Shown here in pieces: positions 6,179-13,180 of a DNA stretch of 15,244 bases. The position numbers and the translations under genes are program-made. The stretch is from contig NYTN01000045.1 in the NCBI GenBank assembly GCA_002683515.1, forward strand, positions 1 to 15,244, read 5' to 3'. How positions within the stretch are numbered: the first letter of the stretch is position 1; every line of letters begins with the position of its first letter. The stretch comes from Rhodobiaceae bacterium (lineage in GTDB: Bacteria; Pseudomonadota; Alphaproteobacteria; RS24). The notes beneath the pieces are model-generated. The model searched no databases. It had not been told where the DNA came from and worked only from the letters and a program-made list of their open reading frames with translations.

Positions 6179-6772
6179 CTATTCATTAGATATTCCTAAC
6201 ATTGGATGCAATGTTTCAGCAATGAATTCCTGTGTTAATGGGCCAATATGACGGTGTAAAATCGTGCCGTTACCATTAATCACAAAAGTTTCCGGCACAC
6301 CATAAACACCAAAACCAATAGCGACCCGACCGTCTTGGTCCCTACCGACTTTTTGATACGGGTTACCCAAACCACTAAGAAAGCGGGTCGCCGCCTGAGG
6401 TGTGTCTTTATAATTCAGGCCATAAATTGGAACACCGGCACGCGCCAAGGACATCAAAGCAGGATGCTCCTCCCGACAAGGGACACACCAACTCGCCCAA
6501 ATATTAAGTAAAGACACATCACCCTGTCTCAAATCCTTATCATCAAATCCATTAAACCCATTCTTTGGATTATCGGTAGAAAGGGGAGGCAATGAAAACG
6601 CCGGTACGGGTTTATTAATCAGAACAGAGGGAAGCGAAGAGGGATCACCTTTTTGCAAGGCAAATAAAAACAAAATGAATATCAAGAAAAATACGGCAAA
6701 GAAGATGAAATATCTTCCCAACACACGCACCTTATGGGCTGTTGGCGGAGTCTTCTGGTTTAAATTCGTCAT
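6179..6772 (-). CDS. ccmG: Cytochrome c biogenesis thiol:disulfide reductase CcmG/DsbE
   Basis: CcmG is a membrane-anchored periplasmic thioredoxin-like protein that keeps the CXXCH cysteines of apocytochrome c reduced for heme attachment. One N-terminal membrane segment (about 19-39, FIFFAVFFLIFILFLFAL) is followed by the thioredoxin fold with active site WASWCVPC (Cys96, Cys99), EEHP next to it, and the GVYGVPETF loop (155-163) with the cis-proline, both typical of CcmG. It has 197 residues from ATG 6772, which has AGGAA upstream. A GTG 30 bases earlier is in frame but has no ribosome site of its own. It overlaps ccmD by 41 bases in a different frame, a common ccmD/ccmG arrangement. Confidence 0.95.
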   Translation of the reverse strand: MTNLNQKTPPTAHKVRVLGRYFIFFAVFFLIFILFLFALQKGDPSSLPSVLINKPVPAFSLPPLSTDNPKNGFNGFDDKDLRQGDVSLLNIWASWCVPCREEHPALMSLARAGVPIYGLNYKDTPQAATRFLSGLGNPYQKVGRDQDGRVAIGFGVYGVPETFVINGNGTILHRHIGPLTQEFIAETLHPMLGISNE

Positions 6773-6881
6773 CAATTTGCTTCCTGAAGCTAAAAAAGGC
6801 ACTTAAAGTATTGGCGGTCAGTAGACATAAAATCACCCCTGTTACGCCATAGCTGAGACCAATATAAAAAACATGCTCCAT
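6732..6881 (-). CDS. ccmD: Heme exporter protein CcmD (49 residues)
   Basis: A short frame between ccmC and ccmG encodes MEHVFYIGLSYGVTGVIL..., one membrane segment (about residues 5-28) followed by a charged end, FRKQIDDEFKPEDSANSP. Position, length, the start MEH..Y......YG and the topology match CcmD, the small subunit that joins CcmABC and is needed to release heme-loaded CcmE from CcmC. Its ATG lies one base after the ccmC stop (TAA-T-ATG), and its end overlaps the start of ccmG by 41 bases. Short CcmD genes are easily missed in automatic annotation. Sequence conservation in the family is low, so the call leans on context and on the N-terminal pattern. Confidence 0.9.
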   Translation of the reverse strand: MEHVFYIGLSYGVTGVILCLLTANTLSAFFSFRKQIDDEFKPEDSANSP

Positions 6882-6882
6882 A

Positions 6883-7617
6883 TTAGCTTGCTGTCCCGTT
6901 TGAAGTTTCCACGAGACCTAAACGCCGAACACGTAATTTTTGTTTAAAAATTTCTGTCTGCATCCGCAAAAGCCAAAGGGCAAAAAACAAAAGTTGAAAA
7001 CCCAAAGCCATAACCAATAAAGGCCAGAGATAATCACTATGAAGCGCTGGCGCATCAAACCGCGAAACACTCGCCGGTTGATGCAGTGTATTCCACCAAT
7101 CAACTGAAAATTTAACAATCGGCACGTTTACGAAGCCGACAATTGCAAGAACCGAAGAAACACGCCCGGCCTGAAGTGGGTCTTCAATCGCCTTCCATAT
7201 GAACAGATAGCCAAGATAAATGAAAAACAAAACCAAAACGGAGGTCAACCGCGCATCCCAAACCCACCAGGTGCCCCACATTGGCTTGCCCCACAGAGCA
7301 CCTGTTATGAGCGTTATTAATGTAAAGCCAGCCCCAATGAGCGCCGCGGATTTCGCGGCGACATGCCCCAATGGATGACGAAAAACAAGTCCGAAAATAG
7401 AGGAAACAGTCAAAAATGTATAGACGAACAAAGACATCCAGGCGGCAGGAACGTGAATAAACATAATCCGAACTGTCATACCCTGTTGGTAATCTGCCGG
7501 AGCTGAAAATGCCATGTAAAGACCGATAATGAGACACGCAAGGCTTAGCCCCCAGACCGGGCGGGTCAAGCGTCGAGCAAGCTGCATAAATCTATTCGGA
7601 TTCGCGTAAGTTAACAT
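6883..7617 (-). CDS. ccmC: Heme exporter / heme-handling protein CcmC
   Basis: CcmC presents heme at the periplasmic face and loads it onto CcmE. The tryptophan-rich heme-binding motif WGTWWVWDARLTS is at residues 114-126, with flanking histidines His55 (FIHVPAAW) and His179 (NTLHQPASV) that serve as heme ligands in the family. Six hydrophobic segments are visible. It has 244 residues, the usual length. Start ATG 7617 gives MLTYANPNRFMQLA, which fits the N-terminus common in alphaproteobacterial CcmC; a purine-rich GGAAGGA lies upstream at 7636-7630. The gene follows ccmB after 47 bases and abuts ccmD. Confidence 0.97.
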   Translation of the reverse strand: MLTYANPNRFMQLARRLTRPVWGLSLACLIIGLYMAFSAPADYQQGMTVRIMFIHVPAAWMSLFVYTFLTVSSIFGLVFRHPLGHVAAKSAALIGAGFTLITLITGALWGKPMWGTWWVWDARLTSVLVLFFIYLGYLFIWKAIEDPLQAGRVSSVLAIVGFVNVPIVKFSVDWWNTLHQPASVSRFDAPALHSDYLWPLLVMALGFQLLFFALWLLRMQTEIFKQKLRVRRLGLVETSNGTAS

Positions 7618-7619
7618 TC

Positions 7620-7632
7620 GGATAATTTATCC
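7620..7632 (-). promoter_or_regulatory. Inverted repeat overlapping the ccmC ribosome-binding site
   Basis: GGATAA-T-TTATCC on the plus strand is a perfect 6+1+6 inverted repeat. As RNA on the minus strand it would pair GGATA with TATCC around a short loop, hiding the proximal AGGA just upstream of the ccmC ATG and leaving a second AAGGA (7638-7634) exposed. The pairing is visible; any effect on translation is inference. Confidence 0.3.
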
Positions 7633-7664
7633 TTCCTTCATGGAAAGTCAAAGCGACAGGATGG

Positions 7665-8336
7665 TCATTTAAGGAAGGCACGCAATCCAGCTGCGGCAAC
7701 TAATGGACCAAAAAATAAGGCCGCGCCGCCAATTGATAGTAAGAGAAATACGGCATTTATCCAGTCACCCGTCGCGGCACCCTTTAGAATTTGCGACAAT
7801 GCGGAACTACCAAAAATCAATAAAGGCACATAAAGCGGCATTACCATTAGGGCGGCTAGTAAACCACTGCGGGAAACTCCCGCCGCCAGCGCACTCCCCA
7901 TCATCCCCAGAAAACTCATCGCCGGACTCCCTGCAAGCAAAATCAAACAAACAGGTAGCAAGCTTGGTGTATCAATATTTAACAAAAGCCCGGCAAGCGG
8001 TGCGGTCAGAACCAGCGGTAAAACAACGCCCACCCAATGCGCCAGCCCCTTTGCAAGCATCAGGATTTCAAGCGGGGTGCCAGATAAGAGATATTGGTCA
8101 AAACTACCATCTTCCAGATCTGCTTGAAAAATTGACTCCAGCGATAACAGCACGGCCAGTAAAAGCGCGACCCAGACAAGACCGGGGGCAATGTCCCGCA
8201 GGAGTTTTAAATCAGGCCCCAATCCAAAGGGTATCAACGCGACGGCCATCATAAAAAAACTAATGGAAAGACCGGCAGAATTTTGGCGCCATGCCAGCGC
8301 AATATCTTGGCGAATAAGGGCGATAAAACTATTCAT
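7665..8336 (-). CDS. ccmB: Heme ABC exporter membrane subunit CcmB
   Basis: CcmB is the membrane subunit that works with the CcmA ATPase in the CcmABCD complex, which frees holo-CcmE. The 223-residue protein begins MNSFIALIRQDIALAWRQ and carries six hydrophobic segments. The conserved features are LLSLESIFQADLEDGSFDQYLLSG (about 65-88) and GSPAMSFLGMMGSALAAGVSRSGLL (about 136-160), characteristic of CcmB. It starts at ATG 8336 within the four-base ATGA overlap with the ccmA stop, implying translational coupling and equal expression. Normal length, nothing odd. Confidence 0.96.
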   Translation of the reverse strand: MNSFIALIRQDIALAWRQNSAGLSISFFMMAVALIPFGLGPDLKLLRDIAPGLVWVALLLAVLLSLESIFQADLEDGSFDQYLLSGTPLEILMLAKGLAHWVGVVLPLVLTAPLAGLLLNIDTPSLLPVCLILLAGSPAMSFLGMMGSALAAGVSRSGLLAALMVMPLYVPLLIFGSSALSQILKGAATGDWINAVFLLLSIGGAALFFGPLVAAAGLRAFLK

Positions 8337-8959
8337 CGTTTTGAACCGCCTATCTTCAAATCATGCGTGGTAAAAGCCAACGGCTCATGGCTAGCCGCGA
8401 TAATCAGACCCTTTTTCTTTAAATGTGCCTGCGCCATATCCGTTAGCCAGTCTTTACCATCATCATCCAGCCCGGTCAGCGGTTCATCAAGCAACCAAAT
8501 AGGACGCGGGGTAACCATTAGGCGTGTCAAAGCCAGTCTTCGCTGTTGCCCCGAAGATAAAGCAGCGGTTTTTATATCCGCCAGACCATCGATACCTGCC
8601 GTTTGCAAAGCATCTTTTGTGGATATTCGGGACGCGCCATTACCTTGGAATTCCGCCCAGAAAGACACATTCTCCTTGACAGTTTTTTGTTTTTTAATGG
8701 CGTTTTGATGCCCCAGATAATGATAGAGTGAGGCTGTTTCCGGGCGTTTTAACGACCCGCTTGAAAGGGGGAGAAGCCCTGCTATGAGACGTAATAACGT
8801 GGTTTTCCCTGCCCCATTCGCGCCCTGCACCATCATTGCCATGCCCGATTTCATCGTAAAATCCAGACCGGTAAACACAAGCCGTGCACTACGATGACAC
8901 GTGAGGGATTTACCCTCTATTAGAATGTCAGATTGCGAGAAATTATAAGTATTAATCAT
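8333..8959 (-). CDS. ccmA: Cytochrome c biogenesis heme exporter ATP-binding protein CcmA
   Basis: CcmA is the cytoplasmic ATPase that drives CcmB/CcmC/CcmD to release heme-loaded CcmE. Motifs: Walker A GANGAGKTT (46-54), signature LSSGQQRR (134-141), Walker B IWLLDEP (154-160), D-loop GLD and H-loop His191 (AASHEP). The 208 residues are normal for CcmA, which is short for an ABC ATPase; LSSGQ in place of LSGGQ is usual for this family. Start ATG 8959 has a poor ribosome site, but no better in-frame start precedes the conserved region. It is the first gene of the leftward ccmABCDG-NUDIX run and is divergent from acnA. The genes ccmE, ccmF and ccmH are not in the window. Confidence 0.95.
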   Translation of the reverse strand: MINTYNFSQSDILIEGKSLTCHRSARLVFTGLDFTMKSGMAMMVQGANGAGKTTLLRLIAGLLPLSSGSLKRPETASLYHYLGHQNAIKKQKTVKENVSFWAEFQGNGASRISTKDALQTAGIDGLADIKTAALSSGQQRRLALTRLMVTPRPIWLLDEPLTGLDDDGKDWLTDMAQAHLKKKGLIIAASHEPLAFTTHDLKIGGSKR

Positions 8960-9045
8960 TGGTCTTAATATACACTTGTGTGAGCAAAAAAATAAATTTT
9001 TCTAAGGCGTGGAAATTAGAATCTAAAAACAGTATATTCGCCTCA

Positions 9046-9066
9046 AATTTGGTTTCATTCCAAATT
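9046..9066. promoter_or_regulatory. Inverted repeat AATTTGG-N7-CCAAATT before acnA, candidate operator
   Basis: The divergent ccmA/acnA gap (8960-9100) carries a perfect 7+7 inverted repeat with a 7-base spacer. Just downstream, TATATA at 9077-9082 could be an acnA -10 element, with a poor TTCATT 17 bases before it, so the repeat would overlap the -35 region, a normal place for a repressor. The acnA ribosome site is AGGGGA at about 9090-9095. The regulator is unknown. The same gap holds the symmetric elements TTAGA-A-TCTAA and TTCTAA...TTAGAA. Confidence 0.35.
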
Positions 9067-9100
9067 ATCAGCACAGTATATAGCTAACTAGGGGACATAC

Positions 9101-11884
9101 ATGGCGACGCAACGTGTCAGCAAAACTGCAAATAAAAAAGTTCAAAAGAAAAAATCAACAACCACTTCTCGGGCGAGAAAAAATATATCGCCCAAGCATC
9201 CAAACAGTTTTAAATCGCTCAAAACTATTAAGGTTGGCGCAAAATCCTATGCATATTTCAGTTTGAAAGAGGCCGAAAAAAATGGTTTAGACGGCATTTC
9301 CGCTTTGCCATATTCAATGAAAGTTTTGCTCGAAAATCTTCTGCGCCATGAAGACGGAGAGACCGTTACAGCTGATGATATTATCGCGATGAAAAAATGG
9401 ATGTCGCGTCGTAAATCAAATCGTGAGATTGCCTATCGTCCCGCACGCGTACTGATGCAGGATTTCACCGGAGTACCAGCTGTTGTTGACCTCGCTGCGA
9501 TGCGGAACGCTATGGAAGATATTGGCGGCAACCCTAAAAAGATTAACCCTCTTACACCTGTTGATCTGGTAATTGACCACTCCGTTATGGTTGACCATTT
9601 TGGCACAAGCACATCATTAAAACAAAATGTTGATCTTGAGTATGACCGAAATCAAGAGCGTTACGAATTTTTGCGCTGGGGCAGCCAAGCCTTTGAAAAT
9701 TTCCGCGTTGTCCCGCCCGGCACTGGTATTTGCCATCAGGTTAACTTGGAAAACTTGGCACAAACTGTCTGGACAAAGAAAACATCCCTTAACGGTAAAT
9801 CGGTTGAAGTTGCTTATCCTGATACGCTCGTCGGTACGGATAGCCATACGACTATGATTAATGGTCTATCAGTTTTAGGCTGGGGCGTTGGCGGCATTGA
9901 AGCTGAAGCTGCTATGCTTGGACAGCCGATTTCTATGTTGTTGCCAGAAGTCGTTGGCTTCAAACTTTCCGGGAGATTGCCGGAGGGAGCAACCGCGACG
10001 GATCTTGTTTTGACAATCGTCGAAATGCTCCGCGAAAAAGGCGTTGTTGGAAAATTTGTAGAATTTTATGGTGAAGGCCTCGACACATTGTCTCTTGAAG
10101 ATCAAGCGACAATTGCCAATATGGCGCCTGAATATGGGGCCACCTGTGGCTTCTTTCCAATAGACACAGATACATTAGGCTATCTAAAAGCTACAGGGCG
10201 ATCCCCCTCCCGTATTCAACTGGTTGAGAAATATGCCAAAGCACAAGGCATGTTCCGAACTTCCAACTCACCAGACCCTGTCTTCACCTCAAAACTAGAT
10301 TTGAAACTTGAAGACATCTGCCCAAGCCTGGCGGGACCTAAGCGTCCACAAGATCGTGTTCTAATGGAGGGTATGGCGGATAATTTCAGTCAGGCACTTG
10401 AAGACCTCGGCACCGCCAAATATGCCCGCAACAAACGCGTCACTGTCAAAGGTAAGAAGTTCGATCTCGGCCATGGCGATGTTGCGATTGCAGCGATAAC
10501 GTCTTGCACGAACACATCTAATCCCTCCGTCATGATTGGCGCGGGGCTTCTAGCACAAAATGCCGTCGCCAAAGGGCTAACTGTCAAGCCGTGGGTCAAA
10601 ACGTCCCTCGCGCCCGGCTCTCAGGTCGTGACGGAATATCTCAAAGAAGCAGGATTACAAACATCCCTCAACAAGCTCGGCTTTAATCTCGTCGGCTATG
10701 GCTGCACAACCTGTATCGGTAATTCAGGCCCATTGTCGAAACCAATTTCAGAAGCGATTAATAAAAATGATTTGATTGTCACTTCCGTCTTATCCGGTAA
10801 CAGGAATTTTGAAGGTCGCGTCAGCCCGGATGTGAAGGCCAATTACCTCGCCTCACCTCTACTTGTTGTTGCCTATGCCATCGCCGGCACGGTTAAAATT
10901 AATCTGGCTACAGACCCGATTGGTCATGATAAAAAAGGTAACCCTGTTTATCTTTCGGATATCTGGCCATCCAGCCATGACATTTCCGACACAGCACGCA
11001 AGGCCGTGAAGCCAAGTATGTTTAAAAGCCGTTATGCTAATGTGTTTAAAGGCGATACCGGCTGGCGCAAAATTAAGGCGCAAAAAGGTCAGACATTCGA
11101 CTGGAATTCAAAATCCACATATGTTCAAAAACCTTCTTTCTTTGATGATTTGGGTGATAAGGAAGTTAAAGATATTCAACCTATTAACAGTGCAAATATC
11201 CTCGCCCTTCTTGGAGATAGCATCACAACTGATCATATATCTCCCGCCGGCTCGATTAAGGCAGACAGTCCAGCTGGGAGCTATCTGACTAAAAACAAGG
11301 TGAAGTCTCAGAACTTTAACTCGTATGGCTCTCGACGCGGTAATCACGAAGTAATGATGCGCGGTACATTTGCCAATATCCGAATCCGTAATCATATGGC
11401 ACCCGGGACAGAAGGTGGCGTCACGCGCCACCAACCATCAAAAAAGCAAATGAGCATTTATGATGCCGCAGTAGAATATGCAAAATCTGAGACACCTTTA
11501 GTGGTTTTTGCTGGCAAGGAATATGGCACGGGCTCCAGTCGTGATTGGGCTGCGAAAGGCACAAGATTGCTCGGTGTGCGCGCAGTTATCGCCGAAAGCT
11601 TTGAGCGTATTCACCGTTCTAATCTTGTCGGCATGGGCGTCGTACCGCTTCAATTTGCTGAGGGCGATAGCTGGGCGAAGTTCAAGCTAGATGGCTCGGA
11701 GAAAATCACTATTGATGGGCTGGATAAGTTAAAACCACGCCAGAAGATTCAGATGGTGATTGAACGGGCTAAGGGACGCAAAACCAAGGTTAATCTGCTA
11801 AGCCGTATCGACACGCAAAACGAGACCGAATATTTCCGTAGTGGCGGTATCTTGCAATATGTTCTTAGGCAACTCGCCGCTTAA
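9101..11884 (+). CDS. acnA: Aconitate hydratase AcnA with basic N-terminal extension
   Basis: Aconitase converts citrate to isocitrate in the TCA cycle with a 4Fe-4S cluster. The three cluster cysteines are visible: Cys469 (TSCTNTSNPSVM) and Cys535/Cys538 (YGCTTCIGNSGP). Other marks are VGTDSHTTM (244-252), the swivel-domain GDSITTDHISPAG (705-717) and KEYGTGSSRDWAAKG (806-820). The homologous region begins near residue 36 (SFKSLKTIKVGAKSYAYFSL). Residues 1-35 are an extra Lys/Arg/Ser/Thr-rich segment with 11 Lys or Arg and no acidic residue. The ATG 9101 has a strong AGGGGA site, and the next in-frame ATG is only at residue 73, inside the conserved fold, so the extension is not a mis-called start. 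The 927 residues compare with about 890 for typical AcnA. It stands alone on the plus strand ahead of a DUF2794 gene. Confidence 0.97.
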   Translation: MATQRVSKTANKKVQKKKSTTTSRARKNISPKHPNSFKSLKTIKVGAKSYAYFSLKEAEKNGLDGISALPYSMKVLLENLLRHEDGETVTADDIIAMKKWMSRRKSNREIAYRPARVLMQDFTGVPAVVDLAAMRNAMEDIGGNPKKINPLTPVDLVIDHSVMVDHFGTSTSLKQNVDLEYDRNQERYEFLRWGSQAFENFRVVPPGTGICHQVNLENLAQTVWTKKTSLNGKSVEVAYPDTLVGTDSHTTMINGLSVLGWGVGGIEAEAAMLGQPISMLLPEVVGFKLSGRLPEGATATDLVLTIVEMLREKGVVGKFVEFYGEGLDTLSLEDQATIANMAPEYGATCGFFPIDTDTLGYLKATGRSPSRIQLVEKYAKAQGMFRTSNSPDPVFTSKLDLKLEDICPSLAGPKRPQDRVLMEGMADNFSQALEDLGTAKYARNKRVTVKGKKFDLGHGDVAIAAITSCTNTSNPSVMIGAGLLAQNAVAKGLTVKPWVKTSLAPGSQVVTEYLKEAGLQTSLNKLGFNLVGYGCTTCIGNSGPLSKPISEAINKNDLIVTSVLSGNRNFEGRVSPDVKANYLASPLLVVAYAIAGTVKINLATDPIGHDKKGNPVYLSDIWPSSHDISDTARKAVKPSMFKSRYANVFKGDTGWRKIKAQKGQTFDWNSKSTYVQKPSFFDDLGDKEVKDIQPINSANILALLGDSITTDHISPAGSIKADSPAGSYLTKNKVKSQNFNSYGSRRGNHEVMMRGTFANIRIRNHMAPGTEGGVTRHQPSKKQMSIYDAAVEYAKSETPLVVFAGKEYGTGSSRDWAAKGTRLLGVRAVIAESFERIHRSNLVGMGVVPLQFAEGDSWAKFKLDGSEKITIDGLDKLKPRQKIQMVIERAKGRKTKVNLLSRIDTQNETEYFRSGGILQYVLRQLAA

Positions 11885-11894
11885 GTAGGAGACT

Positions 11895-11913
11895 ATTTGC
11901 CTTTCGGACAAAT
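11895..11913 (+). other. Small hairpin between acnA and the DUF2794 gene
   Basis: ATTTGCC pairs with GG-(A)-CAAAT around a TTTC loop, a 7-bp stem with one bulge. No T-run follows, so it is a poor intrinsic terminator. It could be an mRNA end-protecting stem or an attenuating element. The ribosome site AAGGA of the next gene lies at 11920-11924, outside it. Confidence 0.3.
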
Positions 11914-11931
11914 TTACGTAAGGATTGGTCT

Positions 11932-12336
11932 ATGAGTCAGTCTAAATCCTTGCAATTTGTCGGCAATGCTTTTGAGCTTGAAAAAAAAAGTGCGGCTCGT
12001 CCCTCAAGGCTAACAATGTGGACCCGGCAAGAGCTGGATATCATCTTATCGCTTTATGGAAAGCATGTAGCTGACGGACGTTGGCGTGATTACGGTATTG
12101 ACGCGACAAAAGATTTAGCTGTATTCAGCGTTTTTAAGCGCGCGCATGATCAGCCGCTTTATCGCATCGAGAAGAACCCATCCCTGCATAAAAGGCAGGG
12201 GATGTACGCCCTAGTCAACAGTCACGGGCATGTTTTGAAACGTGGTCATAATCTCTCACAGGTTTTAAAAGTTATAAAAACAAAAAAAGACGCGAGAGGA
12301 AAAGCAAAAAAGGCGCAGATCATCCGCGCCTTTTAA
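11932..12336 (+). CDS. DUF2794 family protein of unknown function
   Basis: The 134-residue soluble protein has a core matching my recollection of DUF2794, a family found in Alphaproteobacteria: RQELDIILSLYGKHVADGRWRDY at about 32-54, then AVFSVFKRA, QPLYRIEKNPSL and QGMYALVNSHGHVLKRGHNL to about 107. The N-terminal 28 residues are variable. The C-terminal 20 residues are very basic (KTKKDARGKAKKAQ), and part of that stretch is encoded by a transcription terminator stem. No catalytic motif, membrane segment or metal site is seen. The start is ATG 11932, with AAGGA seven bases upstream. It lies 47 bases after acnA and may be read through from it. The family call is from memory of the conserved motifs; function is not known. 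Confidence 0.82.
   Translation: MSQSKSLQFVGNAFELEKKSAARPSRLTMWTRQELDIILSLYGKHVADGRWRDYGIDATKDLAVFSVFKRAHDQPLYRIEKNPSLHKRQGMYALVNSHGHVLKRGHNLSQVLKVIKTKKDARGKAKKAQIIRAF
12308..12334. terminator. Bidirectional intrinsic terminator inside the end of the DUF2794 gene
   Basis: AAAAGGCGC pairs perfectly with GCGCCTTTT around a 9-base loop. On the plus strand the stem ends in four T, which include the last codon and the first base of the stop of the DUF2794 gene. On the minus strand it ends in six T, 33 bases beyond the BI-1 stop (12367). One element can therefore end transcription from both converging genes. Confidence 0.8.
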
Positions 12337-12366
12337 ACCAGATTGAACTATACATAAATTCTCTGA

Positions 12367-13083
12367 CTAGTCTCGATTACCGAGGAATTGTAGCAAGAAG
12401 AGGAACATATTTACGAAATCAAGATACAATCTCAATGCGCCGAGAACTGCTTTCTTCTCAGCTGTTTCCCTCGTATCACCGGCATAATACATCTGCTTAA
12501 TCGCCTGAGTGTCATAGGCTGTCAGTGCCGCAAAAAGTAACACACCTATTACAGAAATCGCAAAATGCATCGCTGCGCTCGCCATGAAAATATTGACGAT
12601 GGAGGCTATAATAATGCCGAACAGCCCCATAAGTAAGAAGGAGCGCATACCCGACAGGTCTTTCTTGGTGGTATAGCCATAAAGGCTAAGCGCACCGAAA
12701 GATGCCGAGGTAACCAGGAATGTTGTCACAATGCTTTCTTGTGTGAAAACCAGCAAAATATAGGACAGAGAAAAACCCATAATACCTGAATAGGTAAAGA
12801 AGGTTGTTCGCGCCGTATTTGCAGACATTTTATGTATCCGAGCGGACAGATAAAGGACAAGACCAAGAGGTGCAAACATTACGACCCAAACCAGCGGCGT
12901 GTTGGCAATAGCTTGATAAATACCGGATGACGCACCAAAAAATGCAGCTACAGCCGTTACAAGCAATCCAACGGACATGTAGTTGTAAACCTTCAGCATG
13001 TAGATGCGCAGGCCTTCGTCAATATCACGACTGCGCGCTTCTGATGCGAGGTTTTGAGAGTTCATATTGTCAAAATCAGACAT
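12367..13083 (-). CDS. Bax inhibitor-1/YccA family membrane protein
   Basis: The 238-residue protein has a short hydrophilic N-terminus, then seven hydrophobic segments (about 35-57, 63-82, 90-112, 116-136, 147-166, 170-190, 212-234). Family features are YNYMSVGLLVTA (33-44), LTAYDTQAIKQMY (187-199) with the conserved Asp191, and GALRLYLDFVNMFLFLLQFLG (215-235). BI-1 homologues in other systems are pH-sensitive calcium leak channels, and YccA modulates FtsH proteolysis; which applies here is unknown. The start ATG 13083 has a strong AAAGGTGA site (13094-13087). A candidate promoter in the 97-base gap suggests transcription separate from the upstream permease, and a shared terminator lies downstream. 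Confidence 0.93.
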   Translation of the reverse strand: MSDFDNMNSQNLASEARSRDIDEGLRIYMLKVYNYMSVGLLVTAVAAFFGASSGIYQAIANTPLVWVVMFAPLGLVLYLSARIHKMSANTARTTFFTYSGIMGFSLSYILLVFTQESIVTTFLVTSASFGALSLYGYTTKKDLSGMRSFLLMGLFGIIIASIVNIFMASAAMHFAISVIGVLLFAALTAYDTQAIKQMYYAGDTRETAEKKAVLGALRLYLDFVNMFLFLLQFLGNRD

Positions 13084-13112
13084 GTATCACCTTTCAAGTT
13101 TATATATTCTTT

Positions 13113-13141
13113 AATATCTGTTGTTAGCATCTAAAATTCAA
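13113..13141 (-). promoter_or_regulatory. Candidate promoter for the Bax inhibitor-1 gene
   Basis: On the minus strand TTGAAT (13141-13136) and GATATT (13118-13113) are separated by exactly 17 bases, each matching four of six consensus positions. This gives a start near 13106 and a leader of about 23 bases containing the ribosome site. Confidence 0.35.
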
Positions 13142-13154
13142 GGCTTAACTGGTA

Positions 13155-13170
13155 AAAATATTGCTATTTT
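13155..13170 (-). terminator. Weak AT-only hairpin after the permease gene
   Basis: On the minus strand AAAATA-GCAA-TATTTT forms a six-pair stem with a GCAA (GNRA) loop, followed by one further T. It begins 11 bases after the permease stop. With no G-C pair it would be a weak terminator. A wider repeat, AATTCAA and TTGAATT, brackets this region. Confidence 0.25.
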
Positions 13171-13180
13171 GAATTATTGT

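Noticed and set aside
7703..8254. A 183-codon plus-strand frame opposite ccmB
   Set aside because: It is antisense to a clear CcmB gene, has no family features or ribosome site, and its composition is that of a frame shadow.
9017..9030. Irr-type iron control element near TTAGAATCTAAAA
   Set aside because: The Irr motif as I know it is TTTAGAA-N3-TTCTAAA; here the half-sites overlap and spacing is wrong. It is mentioned only as a symmetry.
5568..12336. A novel multi-gene defence or metabolic system
   Set aside because: Every gene here fits a known housekeeping family in a gene order common to Alphaproteobacteria; nothing suggests a mobile or defence island.
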